Assembly: GCA_035048495.1 (NCBI GenBank)
Contig: CM068549.1
Location: 9,348,000 to 9,411,999 of the forward strand
From: Euptelea pleiosperma
Taxonomy: Eukaryota > Streptophyta > Magnoliopsida > Ranunculales > Eupteleaceae
DNA: 64,000 nt
Direction of reading: 5' to 3'
In this document: positions 45,641 through 56,904 of the stretch, one piece after another
Layout of the letters: every line of letters starts with the position of its first letter
Position numbering within the stretch: the first letter of the stretch is position 1
The notes under the pieces: model-generated
Told to the model about the DNA's origin: nothing
The model's input: the letters and a program-made list of their open reading frames with translations, nothing else
The model's database searches: none
Program-made: the position numbers and the translations under genes

Positions 45641-46617
45641 ATTATTCATCCGTGTTGATCGTGACCTTCGATGATTGTTACATGTTATTCATGGTTAACC
45701 TTAATTCGTTCCCATATTATTACTCTTAATGATCATTGGTTCATTTTATATTTTTATTTAAATGTTAAATACATGTGTGCTTATATCATGTAACCCTAGT
45801 ACATCTTGTTGTCATACCATGATCATCACGTCATTTCATATAAGGGGTGCATAAGGGAACGGGGTTGAAGTATATTATATACGTTTATATTGGTTTTATC
45901 AATTAATCAGGGTTCGGTACCCTAGGGTGAAAGGCCCCAGACGTTATTATATCCTGCAGATGGGTCAATGAGACCGCTCCCAGTGCGGGAAGGAGATGGA
46001 GACCCTATGTGGTTATGGGTACTAGTTGCATTTGCATCCCGTACTTACTCATCTGCATTCATCCTCATATTCATGCCATCTTTATTATACGATTGAGATG
46101 CATACCTTGATTAAAAAACTTGTATAGTATGATATCATACCATGTACACTGTTGTATTACTGGGCCTCGGCTCATGGTGCTACACCGATACCATTTTCAG
46201 ATTTTGAGGAGCCGGGTACGTGAGATGATTTTGAGACGAAAGACCCCGGTGCATTCGAGGAGATCGGCGAAGATTTGGGAGTCGATCCCACACTTTAGAA
46301 AGTTGTATTTGATTATTTTATAACATTATTTATTTATTTTCACGGGCATGTAAGCCTTTGATTGAGAGTATGTTCTCACTTCCATCTCTTCACATTTAGT
46401 TGATTGATTGAATTATTTGAATTATAAATTATTTAAATTATTTGTTTCCTACATCTACTCTTCTTTTTTTTCTTAGTGGGTTTTCGAATGAACCTTGGTA
46501 GTCTAATTGACCTAATTGGACCACTAGGGGACATTCATGGATCACCTCTGGGTTCGGGTACGGGTCGATCCACGGATTTTCGGGTCGTATTTGGGTATCC
46601 GGATTCGGGGCGTGACA

Positions 46618-47446
46618 GAGTGGTATCAGAGCTTAGACTTCAGACACATAGGGATTTGTGTGTAATGGGTCTATGCATAATTTGAGTTATGTATGATAGA
46701 ATGGTATTAGAGCACAGTCAGTAGAGTACCCTAAGGACCCATGGAATTGAGACCATTAGGGATCTGGTTAATGTGTCCATTCTTATTATGGAGACCGTAA
46801 CATTTTAGTATACACATTAGAGACACTTAGAAATACTATAATCTAAAGCACTCTGATTGTTTGTAATACTTATAAATAGTGATTGTGTATTATTGTTTGT
46901 AAGTATATTATTGTAATAGTTAATTTTATGTTATGTTTGACAATGTCGCAAAACCTAACACTGTCATACCTTATCAAGGAGATCGTGACAGAATGGTGTG
47001 TTGACATAATTATACCCTTAGATGATCTTAATTGGACAGTCTGACTATTTTGACTAGTAGGCCAGTTGACTAGCATGACCAGTTTGATTGGAAGATAGAT
47101 TTATTAGTTTTACCAGTTGATCTAGGTCAATTAGATTGATCAAGTTTACCAGTTTAACTAAGGTTGACTATATTGACTAGTTTGACCAGCATTGTTAAGT
47201 TGACTAGACGTAGATGACTAACTTGCCTGGATTGGACTAGATTGGTGTAGATGGCCAGTTTGGCTAGGTTTACTATATTGATTAATTTGGCCAATTTGAC
47301 TATGTATAGCTATAAAGTTTGTCAACCAATCTAACTAGGCTTGGATAAAATGATTAGTTCACTAATCAGATGTGACAGACTAGATCGAGAATGAATTTGA
47401 GGGGTGTCGAATTTCGGGGACGAAATTTTCTTTAAGGGGGGTAGAT
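46618..47446 (+). other. 829-bp interior of the non-autonomous element
   Basis: Primer site at 46621-46632 (TGGTATCAGAGC) and a one-mismatch second copy, TGGTATTAGAGC, at 46702-46713. No coding frame. From about 47030 to 47330 it is a degenerate string of TTGACTAG, TTGACCAG and GACCAGTTTGA words. The end (about 47407-47446) keeps a decayed chromovirus coding terminus and an AGGGGGGTAG purine tract before the 3' LTR. Confidence 0.88.
46621..46632 (+). other. primer-binding site, initiator tRNA-Met (non-autonomous element)
   Basis: TGGTATCAGAGC, 3 nt after the LTR end GCGTGACA. Confidence 0.93.
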
Positions 47447-48053
47447 TGTAATACCCTGAACTTTTGTTCTAGGGTATTACGGTAAATTCACCTAATAAAT
47501 GAAAACCTGAAACTTTTTCAGACTCTTATTATTATTTTTATGGTTTAATATCATTGTTGAGTATGTATATTTAATTTGGTTTCATTATGACAACTTTGAA
47601 AAACTTGCTATTTTTGAAACTCGCACTTTATGGCTAAATTCTTGCTAAAAATAATGAATCATAACTTGCAGGAGACTTTTTCTTTCCCCAGCTAACATTA
47701 CAGAACTTTTATAAAAAAAAATTATTTTGTAGGCCCGAGACACCAAAAATATTTCTATTTTTATCTTTACCAACTTACCTGTGAAATTTGGAACCTTCCT
47801 TGAGACATGAAAACCCTAGCGGGAGATTTCGGGAGATTTTGACAAAAATAATATTTTCGTAATATTTGAACTTTCCTATCATTCTTATATTTTTTAAATA
47901 ATATTTAATTATATTTTATTTATTTAATAGGAGTGTGGGACCCACGAATCACTTTCGGGTCATTTCGATGTCACTTGACACTTTTCCGGTGCTTTGAACG
48001 TTTTTATGATTTTTATGTATTTAGACTATTTTTATGTGATTTCTGTGTGTGAC
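47447..48053 (+). repeat. giant 3' LTR, first part
   Basis: 607 bp nearly identical to 42752-43358, cut by the nested Athila element at target gtgac (48049-48053). The LTR resumes at 60467 after the second gtgac (60462-60466). Confidence 0.95.
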
Positions 48054-49425
48054 TGATATTCGCTCAAAAGTGCTTATTTTAAGCACTTATCCTGTTAGCA
48101 TTATCGCACTCTCCTACGTAAAACTGCTCTAATTATCCACTTTTCTACGTAAGAGTCTCTTGTGTTGCGTAGAACACACTTTTCTGGACGAAATGGTATA
48201 TTTGCATGCATTAAACACATTTTCGGAAGTCTAGACATGTAGTCATTCTGATAGAGTCTCATTACGCGCTTCTTCTGTCGCAGGAAACCCCGATGGGACA
48301 TTTCTCAAGACTTGCGAGCCCACATCGATCAGGAAAGCCCATTATCAAAGCTTAAAGAGCCCACATGCTATGACTAAAAGATATGGGCCAACTATGAGGA
48401 CCAAAAAGCCGGCCCAAATAACGAAGAGAGCAGGAGAGCCAATGACCAAGAGACGGACCAAAGCGTTTAAAGCCACATGAGTCAGCAAAGAATGATAGTC
48501 GACTCTACTGGAGAAGCGTGAGGATGGTCACAGTGAAGACCAGGGTTCCAGACCCTCCGCCAGTACTTTTTTCCATTTTTTTTTTATACTTTTTCTCTCA
48601 TCTCTCCTTATTCTCTCTCTCTCTTCATCTCTCGGTCCTCGAATCTACTAACCTCACCCCAGAACTCCTGCCCATCAGCTCTATCTCATCTCCCTTAGCT
48701 TTCTGACCGTTGGATCTTCCATCGGACCGTTGGATCTTCAATCGGACCGTTGGATCTCTCTAGATCCGTCGATCCACCAATCTGAGTCCCAATCAAGTCA
48801 CCATCCATCCGATCGCCATCAGAATGTCTATCACATCATCTTGTGAGACGATGGACATCATCAGTCCATGTGGGCCAATAGCCGGGCCCATCTTCATCGA
48901 CCCGCTGTCCGACCAGTTAGTGGACCCCGCGAATTTCAAAATAATTTTAATTAAATGGGGGGTCCACTAATTGGGTTGCAACTCCGGCCGTTCGTTCCAC
49001 ACCTTGCTGGCCTTTATCCCCCCCATTCTCTACCACGTTCCACCATCTCCTCTCTCATCTTTCCCTCCTTCTTCACCGTTTTCTTCAAAAAGAAAAGCAA
49101 AAAAAAAAAAAACCAGAAAAGAAAAAAAAAAAAAAAAAAAAAGATCACCGGAGTTGCAGGTCGCAACTCCGGCGAAACCAGCAACCCCACCATCTTCTCA
49201 AGCCGTTACCCCATTCACAAACCTCTCCATGTTTTCTTGATAAAAATCCGTCATTTCATGTCTTTGAATTACGCACACTAACCCCGAGTGCGGACGATAC
49301 CCGACACGAGCCACTGTACAACCCTGTGATTTTTGCAGGATTTGAGTGAACAAGATTCGGATAATTACAAAAATTGTTGATTCTAGGGTTTCCGTAACCA
49401 ACGACGCGGAAAAAACCTACTTTCA
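48054..49425 (+). repeat. Athila 5' LTR with internal deletion
   Basis: 1372 bp against 1634 bp for its 3' partner. At 48974-48976 the sequence jumps from CCACTAATTGGG to TTGCAACTCCGG, skipping bases equivalent to about 59748-60018. Lost are the CCCTATTTCC/GGAAATAGGG hairpin, the TTTATAAG box and the left half of a CCGGAGTTGC dyad. A complete dyad remains at 49148-49172. Confidence 0.93.
49148..49172. repeat. 25-bp dyad in Athila 5' LTR
   Basis: CCGGAGTTGC and GCAACTCCGG arms around AGGTC, matching 60183-60207 in the 3' LTR. Confidence 0.9.
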
Positions 49426-49427
49426 AA

Positions 49428-49440
49428 TGGCGCCGCTGCC
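49428..49440 (+). other. Athila primer-binding site, tRNA-Asp type
   Basis: TGGCGCCGCTGCC begins 2 nt after the LTR. Athila elements are known to use tRNA-Asp, whose complement begins TGGCGCCGTTGCC; one base differs here. Confidence 0.75.
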
Positions 49441-51138
49441 ACTCGGGTGTTCGGGAGTGCGAAAAAGGACGTAAAGACGGAATTTGAAAGTTGCTGAAGC
49501 GAAAAGCTGCTCAATTTGGCCAGCCCGACCTTTTCGGGAAACTTTCTATTTTTTATTTTTGTTGATTTTTAGCAATTTTTAAATTACTATTTTTAATGCC
49601 TCGGAAGGCCGAGTGCAAAATTTGTAATAATTTAGGAATTTTACTGCTTTCCATATAACTGCTAGATCTTGTTCTAGGGTTTTTTAGAAACCCTAGATTA
49701 AGTGAAAAATACCAAAAAAATAACAAATTCAAAATTCAAAAAAATTAGGGTTTCATATTCTGCAGATTTTTAGAAATCACCAATCAAGGATTTGCGATTT
49801 TTGGAAAGATTCTAAAATCTTGAAACTTTGCTAAATTAGGGTTTCCCCTCTTAGAAGTTTCCTCTTTAGAAGAATTTCTATCTTTAGAAATCTTCCGAAT
49901 TTGGAAAAGTCTGCAAAAGGAAACATCCCAAATCTAGCAGAATTTCAAGTTTGGGAAATTTTCCAAAATTATAAGGGATCTCGCAATCAAATCTTTCTTG
50001 GAAGATCTCCACCGTTCGGGAAACTTTCCAATCTAGGTATTTTCCAATCTGGGAATTCCTAAATTTTAATCCATTTCGAACTTGGAAATTAATTCAAAAA
50101 CTTGCCTAAATCCAGTGCTTGTTCAGTGAACCCTAAAAAGGCAAGGATCTTCCAAATAGAATCCCAAATACCTAGACCGTGCGATCTAACTGTTTCTGCA
50201 GGAACACGATCCAGTGTGGGTAGAGAGCGAAAGCTCAAAGAGGTGGAGTCGGGCCCAAGCCCATTAGGATACCCCTCTCTAACCCACGGAGGAGACCCCG
50301 TGGCGTGGCCCACGGGAGGTAAGTCTCTATCCTCGCCTTGAGTGCGATACAGAGCATATTGGGTGCATCATTGCCGCTTGTCTATTTGCTTTCGCATCCA
50401 TATTCTTCGACTTGCGTGGCGTGGCCGTTAATCAATCAACTCTAAGAGAGCAGACCCAGCTCCAAATTGAAACTGGTGGGATTTCATCACCCACCTCATC
50501 ATTCCAACTGATTTGATCCCAAGGCTCCATTTAATTAAAAAGAATCACGAAGTAGAGCCAATTAGCCCGGTGTTCGAGGAAAAATCCACGCAAAGCGAAC
50601 CCGCTTAACATCCAATCGAAATAAGACCACGAGCGCGGGTCCCTGTTGTCTAACACACCCATAAGTCCCTGCTACTCAAGTACACTGAGCTCGACGTGGC
50701 ATCTTGGACTATTCGACGGTTAGTTGCGTGTGGATTAGGAACACGCACCAACCCTAGCTTAACCCGAGGGAACACTCTTCTTATACACTTGACCAATCCG
50801 GTTAGTCTGGGACGTACTTAAGTCAGCCATTGTGCCGCACGTCTGTCTAGGCTTCGGATTGCCTTGTTGTTAACTAGAGTTAGTACTAAAGGATTCGCTC
50901 TGAAGAGTATAGCCTGGTGAGAACCTCTGAGTGCAAAACAGTTAGTCCGGCGGTTAAAAGATAAACCAGTGGTCCGCCCACTGTCATAATCTACTCTAGC
51001 CCCAAAACTAACAAAGATAATTCCTAAAATATATCCTGATTGCTTAGAATAGGATTATCTGTGCTTGGTGTGCATCATTTAGGATAGTGTTCCTCTCTGG
51101 CAACTTTTTGCCAAGTATAGAGCTTGCCTCATTCGCGT
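49441..51138 (+). other. Athila leader, no gene seen
   Basis: 1.7 kb between the primer site and gag. The first part (to about 50100) is AT-rich with repeated CTAGGGTTT-like words; the rest has mixed composition. A long untranslated leader is usual for this lineage. Open frames at about 50089-50341 lie on both strands and match nothing known. Confidence 0.65.
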
Positions 51139-52680
51139 ATGCCCGTTTGGAATCGTCCGAACAAGCGCTTGATTCGATCTGAGAATCACGTACCTACAGT
51201 GGATCCTCCACTGAATTCTTCCCCATCTCTTTCCCCACCCACCTCCCCCAGTACTACTACCTTTGTAGTCATGGCAGTCGAACGACCTCTTATCGAGACG
51301 TTCGCCCCTATCTCTGCCAATCCACCCACTTGCATTGTTCTCCCACCTACTACGGCGGTACAGTTCGAGATCAGGCCGCAGACGATCCAAATGCTGCCAA
51401 CCTTTCGTGGTCTCCCAAGAGAAGACCCATATTTCCATATTAGGGAATTCCAACATGTCATCCTACTTTTCAAAAATCAGAACCTTGATGATGACAATGT
51501 CCGTCTGCGAGTTTTCCCATTCTCGCTCAAAGACCGAGCCTCAGATTGGCTCTACTCCTTACCCGCTGATTCAATCAGCAGTTGGAAAGAGTTGGTGGGC
51601 AAATTCAGGTCTAAATTCTACCCCATGACTCGGACCAACCAAATGAAGCAACTCATCCAGGACTTTCGACAGAAGTCCGATGAGAAATTTTTCGAAGCGT
51701 GGGATAGATTCCAAGACTACCTGACTAAGTGCCCCCACCATAGCATCGACAAGGGCAATCTTGTCCATGTCTTCTATAAGGGACTTACTGATGAGTCCCG
51801 GACCATGGTAGAGTCAATGTGCCAAGGAAAATTCCTACATCAAACTCCGACCAATGCATACAAATTCTTGGGAGAGTTAGGAGAAAACTCTCAACATTGG
51901 ACGACTGACTCAGAGTTCAGTCGAACCACTTCGGTCCAAAGGACAACCAAGGGACATGATGCTACAGCTGATACTGAGCTTCGATCAGTCATTCAAGAGT
52001 TGAGCAAATCCGTCTCGGCACTGGCTGTGTCTGTACAAAAGCCTACTCAACAATCTACCCCAGTCATGCATGTGGGACACGAGAGCCCTATGGAATCCTG
52101 CACCCTCTGTCTGCAACCCTCCCATACTACTGAGCATTGTCCTTTGAATGAAGGATGGTCTAATCCTCTTCAGGAAGAAGTTTGTGCTTTCAGCACATAC
52201 AAACCACCCACTCAGAACTCGTATAGTCAATCTTATCATCCGGACACGAGAAACCACCCTAACTTCTCTTGGAGGCCTCAGTCTACTCAACCTCAAGCTC
52301 AACCTCCCCGTCAACCTCAGGGCATGTATCCTCCTGGGTTCAATCAACCCAATAGGCAATTCAATCAGGAACAATACCAGCAGAATCAGTACCCATCTAA
52401 TCAGAACCAGCAGTTCCAACAGGGTCAATACTCTAGACAACAGAGCACATTTCAGAATCAGCAAAGAGTTCCCCAGAACTTTCAGAACCAACAGATTGTC
52501 CCAACTAATTCTTCCGCCTATAACTATAATGCCCCGATGAGCTCGAGTCGCGAATTGGTGCCTCAGCTCCCATTAGCTGCCCCCCAACAGTCGGTCCCCA
52601 AACCTGGTATCGAGGACCTTCTAGCTCAACTCATTACTCAGCAACAACAATCTATGCAACGTCTAGAGCAACAGCAATAG
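51139..52680 (+). CDS. gag: Athila Gag polyprotein
   Basis: 513 residues from ATG 51139; the frame opens at 51124 without an earlier ATG. A proline/serine/threonine-rich N-terminus precedes the retrotransposon gag domain, which starts near residue 86 (PTFRGLPREDPYFHIREF) and includes ASDWLYSLP and SWKELVGKFRSKFYP. A CCHC zinc knuckle, CTLCLQPSHTTEHC, lies at residues 321-334. The C-terminal 170 residues are extremely rich in Gln and Asn. Gag forms the virus-like particle and binds the RNA. The frame ends at TAG 52678-52680 inside a run of Gln codons, and pol continues in the same phase immediately after. The stop could be a decayed CAG codon or a regulated gag/gag-pol boundary. Confidence 0.9.
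   Translation: MPVWNRPNKRLIRSENHVPTVDPPLNSSPSLSPPTSPSTTTFVVMAVERPLIETFAPISANPPTCIVLPPTTAVQFEIRPQTIQMLPTFRGLPREDPYFHIREFQHVILLFKNQNLDDDNVRLRVFPFSLKDRASDWLYSLPADSISSWKELVGKFRSKFYPMTRTNQMKQLIQDFRQKSDEKFFEAWDRFQDYLTKCPHHSIDKGNLVHVFYKGLTDESRTMVESMCQGKFLHQTPTNAYKFLGELGENSQHWTTDSEFSRTTSVQRTTKGHDATADTELRSVIQELSKSVSALAVSVQKPTQQSTPVMHVGHESPMESCTLCLQPSHTTEHCPLNEGWSNPLQEEVCAFSTYKPPTQNSYSQSYHPDTRNHPNFSWRPQSTQPQAQPPRQPQGMYPPGFNQPNRQFNQEQYQQNQYPSNQNQQFQQGQYSRQQSTFQNQQRVPQNFQNQQIVPTNSSAYNYNAPMSSSRELVPQLPLAAPQQSVPKPGIEDLLAQLITQQQQSMQRLEQQQ
52678..52680 (+). promoter_or_regulatory. in-frame TAG between gag and pol, possible readthrough site
   Basis: Context is CAA TAG CAA TCC. The tobamovirus-type readthrough context is CAA TAG CAA TTA (general form TAG CAR YYA), so only the last base of the downstream hexamer differs. 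Both sides code for Gln-rich sequence in the same frame. A CAG-to-TAG nonsense change is the simple alternative. Confidence 0.4.
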
Positions 52681-55600
52681 CAATCCATGCTTCGTCTAGA
52701 GCAACGTCTAGGTAACTTGGAAGCTGAGAAAGCTAAGGGGATCTTTCCTAGCCAACCCATTGCCAACCCTAAAGGAAATGCCAAAGGGGCAGTATATGAG
52801 ATCGGATCCCAATCTCAAAGCCCGAATGAGAAGTGTCAAGGGGAGGTGCAAGCTGTAACCACCCTACGATCTGGAAAAACTGTGGACATGGGAGTCCAAC
52901 CACCACCGGTGCCATCTCCAGCACCCATCACTCGCACCGTGGAAACTAGTCCAAATCCTACCTCTGCTTCTTCTACCTCTGCACCAACATCAGATATCCC
53001 TGTGCAGAAATCTAAGGCTAAAGACAAATCCATTTGTCGAGTAAAGCCTCCCTTCCCGGACAGACTTGTCCAAGATAAGCGGGATCAGCAATTCTCAGAG
53101 ATCTTAGACGTCTTTAAAGACGTCCAGATCAATATCCCATTCCTTTCTGCTATCAAGCAAATCCCCTCCTATGCCAAATTCCTCAAGGACTTGTGCACAG
53201 TTAAGCGGCGTACGCATGTACCCAAAGCTGCCTTCTTGGCCGAAAAAGCTACCGCGTTCATTCAACGCAACAGTGTGATCAAACACAAGGATCCAGGTAG
53301 CCCAACTGTCCAATGTGAAATTGGTGACAACTTTAGCTGCACTGTCTTGCTAGATTTAGGGGCTAGCGTTAACCTCATACCATTCTCGGTATATCAGCAG
53401 TTAGGACTGAAAGATATGAAGCCTACCAATGTCACCCTGAAATTGGCTGATCAGTCCATCAAGATTCCAAGAGGAATCATTGAAGATGTCCTAGTAAAAG
53501 TTGCTGACTTTTATTATCCTGTGGACTTTATCATTCTAGACACCGAGCCGTGTCAGGATAACCGCATTCCAGTCATCTTAGGCCGTCCATTCCTTGCCAC
53601 CGCGAACGCACACATCGGGTGCCGGGACGGAAACATGTCCATTGCTTTCGGTAACCTCAAAGCTGAGGTCAACATCTTTCGTTTAATGCAACAAGATGCC
53701 GATCGCGAAGTGACCGATGAAATGTGTGCCGTTGAGAGTCTAATCCCGGACTCCACCGAAGATATTCTTAAGCAGTGTCTAGAACACTTTGGAGCTGACT
53801 TTGCAACAGAGTCAGCTATTTCTGATCTCAATGATCTTTTGGAGACTGCTCCACTGATAGAGATCCCCGCTCCTCTCATCGAGTTCGAGCCTCTGATAAC
53901 CATGGCCAGAGAACCCATCCTTCCTTTACCTACTGAAGTCATACCTCTTCAATCCGTGTCTTCTGTGACACCTATTTCTACTCCATCTGCTCCAATATTG
54001 GAGCTCAAGCCACTTCCAACAGATCTTTCCTATACCTATCTTGGTCCTAATGAAACCTACCCTGTCATTATTGCTTCCACTTTGTCTGAGAGTGAACGTA
54101 AAAAACTTCTCCAGTTGCTCAACGAGCACAAATCTGCGATAGGTTGGACTATAGATGATATTCGTGGCATAGACCCCTCGGTGTGCCAACATCACATCTA
54201 TCTTGAGGATGAATCCAAAACCTCTCGAGAACACCAGAGGAGGTTGAACCCCATCTTGAAGGATGTAGTCCGGGATGAGGTCCTTAAACTGTTAGATGCG
54301 GGTATCATTTACCCCATCTCCGATAGCAAATGGGTAAGTCCTATTCATGTCGTCCCTAAAAAGGCAGGATTCACAGTTGTGGAAAATGAGAACAAGGAAA
54401 TGGTAACCCAGCGCCTGAAGAAAGGGTGGAGAGTCTGCATCGATTACCGACGACTCAACACCAACACTAGGAAGGACCATTTTCCTTTACCCTTCATAGA
54501 CCAGATGTTGGAGAGATTAGCAGGTCACTCCTATTACTGCTTCCTTGATGGTTACTCAGGGTATAATCAAATACCCATCGCCCCTGAGGATCACGAGAAG
54601 ACAACTTTCACCTGTCCCTTTGGCACTTTTGCCTACAAGTGCATGCCCTTTGGCCTTTGCAATGCACCCGCGACCTTTCAAAGGTGTATGATGAGCATAT
54701 TCTCTGACATGGTGGAAAAATTCCTCGAAGTCTTTATGGACGACTTCTCAGTCTTCGGGTCATCCTTTGATGACTGTCTGAACCATCTAGGGCTTGTACT
54801 TCAACGCTGTCAGGACAAGCGACTTGTCCTCAATTGGGAGAAATGCCACTTCATGGTGACGAAGGGCATTGTTCTGGGACATGTCATTTCCCATCAGGGC
54901 ATTGAGGTCGACAAAGCTAAAATTGATATCATCTCGACCTTGCCCATTCCTAAGTCCGTACGTGACATCTGGTCCTTTTTGGGACACGGAGGATTCTATA
55001 GGCGATTCATCAAGGACTTCTCTCAAATCGCTCGACCTCTGTCCCATCTTCTGGCTAAAGATAGTCCTTTCGACTTTAATGCTGACTGTGTCAAGGCATT
55101 TGAGCGTCTCAAATCTGAGCTCACTACTGCGCCCATTATCCGTCCCCCGGACTGGACTCTACCTTTCGAGGTTATGTGCGATGCTTCTGACTACGCATTA
55201 GGAGCCGTTCTAGGGCAGAGAGTTGACAAAAGGTCACACGTGATCTACTACGCGAGCAAAACTCTTAACTCTGCCCAAATGAATTACTCCACCACTGAGA
55301 AAGAACTCCTGGCGGTAGTCTTCGCCCTTGATAAATTCCGTCAGTACCTCTTAGCCACTAAGGTAGTAGTGTACACTGATCATGCAGCCCTTCGTTATCT
55401 CATGTCGAAAAAGGAAACCAAGCCTCGATTAATTCGATGGATTCTCTTACTGCAGGAATTCGACCTCGAGATTAAGGATAAGAAAGGAACTGAGAATGTA
55501 GTGGCTGATCACTTGTCTAGACTGACTTTAGAGTCATCCTTCGACACCCAGCCCATCCCTGAAACCTTTCCAGACGAACAACTGTTCGCCATCTCTGTTA

Positions 55601-56904
55601 ATCCTTGGTATGCTGACATTGTCAACTACCTTGTCACCGAAGAAATGCCGTCACACTGGTCAAAACAGGACAAAAGCCAATTCCTAGCAAGAGTTAAGTA
55701 CTACTCTTGGGATGACCCTTATTTGTATAAATACTGTCCTGACCAGATCATTCGTCTCTGTGTCCCTGAGTCGGACCAACTCAATATCTTGTCTTCATGT
55801 CATGACCAACCTTGTGGTGGTCATTTCAGCACTAAAAAGACTGCAGAAAAAGTGCTGCAATGCGGATTCTACTGGCCCACATTATTTAAAGATGCCCACA
55901 TCTACAGCAAAACCTGTCCTAATTGCCAGCATCTAGGCCGCATCTCCCAGAGGAACATGACGCCCCTCACTCCCATCCAGGTCGATGAAATATTTGACAT
56001 CTGGGGCAGCGACTTCATGGGCCCCTTTCCAGTTTCCTATGGTTTTGAGTACATTCTCCTTGCGGTAGACTATGTATCCAAATGGATAGAAGCCATTCCC
56101 ACCAAGACGAATGACCACAAAGTGGTGGTCAAATTCCTAAAGGAGTTCATCTTCGCCCGATTCGGTGCCCCTAAGGCCATCATTAGTGATGGGGGCACCC
56201 ATTTCTGCAATAGGATATTTGAGAAATTAATGAAAAAGTATGGGGTAACCCACAAGGTTGCCCTAGCTTATCATCCGCAGACTAGTGGTCAAGTGGAGGT
56301 TTCTAATCGTCAGATCAAGCAGATCTTGGAGAAGACAGTCAATACCACACGTAAAGACTGGTCTACTCGTCTCACTGATGCTTTATGGGCATACAGAACC
56401 GCCTACAAGACCCCACTCAATATGTCTCCCTATCGTCTGGTCTTTGGGAAACCCTGTCATCTTCCGGTAGAGATTGAACATCGTGCCCTGTGGGCCATTA
56501 AGAAGCTCAACTTCGACCTAGACTCCGCAGGGGAGGAGCGGAAACTTCAAATGAATGAGTTAGAAGAACTCAGAAATGATGCCTACAACTTGTCCAAGAA
56601 TTACAAAGCCAAAATGAAGTGGATACATGACAAGAGCATCCTCAGGAAAGAGTTCCATCCAGGACAGAAGGTCCTTCTTTATAATTCTCGTTTCCATCTC
56701 TTTCCTGGGAAACTGAAATCTAGGTGGACCGGTCCTTATACGGTCACCGCAGTCACACCCTTTGGGGCAATCACTATTGAGGATCCCAAGGATCACTCCT
56801 CTTTTCAGGTCAATGGGCAGCGTCTAAAACAGTTCCATGAACTTGACGTATTGTTCATTCAGACTTTTGAGATCGATCTCATCGATCCTGTCTATGTCGA
56901 CTGA
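52681..56904 (+). CDS. pol: Athila Pol polyprotein (protease, RT, RNase H, integrase)
   Basis: Open from 52681 in the gag frame; first ATG 52687 gives 1405 residues. Numbered from that Met: aspartic protease with DLGAS at 223-227; reverse transcriptase with the lineage insertion [26 protein letters not shown] and the FMDDF box (Asp 685-686); RNase H with [13 protein letters not shown] (Asp 832); integrase with an HHCC zinc finger (from His 1039 to CPNC) and the catalytic triad Asp 1109, Asp 1168, Glu 1204 (35 residues between the last two); and a WTGPYTV module near the C-terminus. There is no chromodomain and no second RNase H. All catalytic residues checked are present and no frameshift or stop was seen. 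Translation probably depends on readthrough of the TAG at 52678-52680, unless that stop is a mutation. Confidence 0.95.
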   Translation, partial: QSMLRLEQRLGNLEAEKAKGIFPSQPIANPKGNAKGAVYEIGSQSQSPNEKCQGEVQAVTTLRSGKTVDMGVQPPPVPSPAPITRTVETSPNPTSASSTSAPTSDIPVQKSKAKDKSICRVKPPFPDRLVQDKRDQQFSEILDVFKDVQINIPFLSAIKQIPSYAKFLKDLCTVKRRTHVPKAAFLAEKATAFIQRNSVIKHKDPGSPTVQCEIGDNFSCTVLLDLGASVNLIPFSVYQQLGLKDMKPTNVTLKLADQSIKIPRGIIEDVLVKVADFYYPVDFIILDTEPCQDNRIPVILGRPFLATANAHIGCRDGNMSIAFGNLKAEVNIFRLMQQDADREVTDEMCAVESLIPDSTEDILKQCLEHFGADFATESAISDLNDLLETAPLIEIPAPLIEFEPLITMAREPILPLPTEVIPLQSVSSVTPISTPSAPILELKPLPTDLSYTYLGPNETYPVIIASTLSESERKKLLQLLNEHKSAIGWTIDDIRGIDPSVCQHHIYLEDESKTSREHQRRLNPILKDVVRDEVLKLLDAGIIYPISDSKWVSPIHVVPKKAGFTVVENENKEMVTQRLKKGWRVCIDYRRLNTNTRKDHFPLPFIDQMLERLAGHSYYCFLDGYSGYNQIPIAPEDHEKTTFTCPFGTFAYKCMPFGLCNAPATFQRCMMSIFSDMVEKFLEVFMDDFSVFGSSFDDCLNHLGLVLQRCQDKRLVLNWEKCHFMVTKGIVLGHVISHQGIEVDKAKIDIISTLPIPKSVRDIWSFLGHGGFYRRFIKDFSQIARPLSHLLAKDSPFDFNADCVKAFERLKSELTTAPIIRPPDWTLPFEVMCDASDYALGAVLGQRVDKRSHVIYYASKTLNSAQMNYSTTEKELLAVVFALDKFRQYLLATKVVVYTDHAALRYLMSKKETKPRLIRWILLLQEFDLEIKDKKGTENVVADHLSRLTLESSFDTQPIPETFPDEQLFAISVNPWYADIVNYLVTEEMPSHWSKQDKSQFLARVKYYSWDDPYLYKYCPDQIIRLCVPESDQLNILSSCHDQPCGGHFSTKKTAEKVLQCGFYWPTLFKDAHIYSKTCPNCQHLGRISQRNMTPLTPIQVDEIFDIWGSDFMGPFPVSYGFEYILLAVDYVSKWIEAIPTKTNDHKVVVKFLKEFIFARFGAPKAIISDGGTHFCNRIFEKLMKKYGVTHKVALAYHPQTSGQVEVSNRQIKQILEKTVNTTRKDWSTRLTDALWAYRTAYKTPLNMSPYRLVFGKPCHLPVEIEHRALWAIKKLNFDLDSAGEERKLQMNELEELRNDAYNLSKNYKAKMKWIHDKSILRKEFHPGQKVLLYNSRFHLFPGKLKSRWTGPYTVTAVTPFGAITIEDPKDHSSFQVNGQRLKQFHELDVLFIQTFEIDLIDPVYVD

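Larger units (their letters stand above)
42752..46617 (+). repeat. giant 5' LTR of the non-autonomous element
   Basis: 3866 bp, TGTAATACCC to GCGTGACA. It holds six units of a 190-bp tandem repeat (44110-45150), a two-unit repeat of about 230 bp rich in GGATCCCTCATAGGGTTCGG words (45246-45640), and AT-rich stretches. The short open frames (for example around 43608-43847 and 46120-46323) are duplicated in the other LTR and look like nothing known. Confidence 0.92.

Noticed and set aside
45252..45729. Two similar open frames with the MHGDPTHVSWI motif
   Set aside because: Produced by the two-unit GGATCC-rich repeat in the giant LTR and seen again at 62552-63029.
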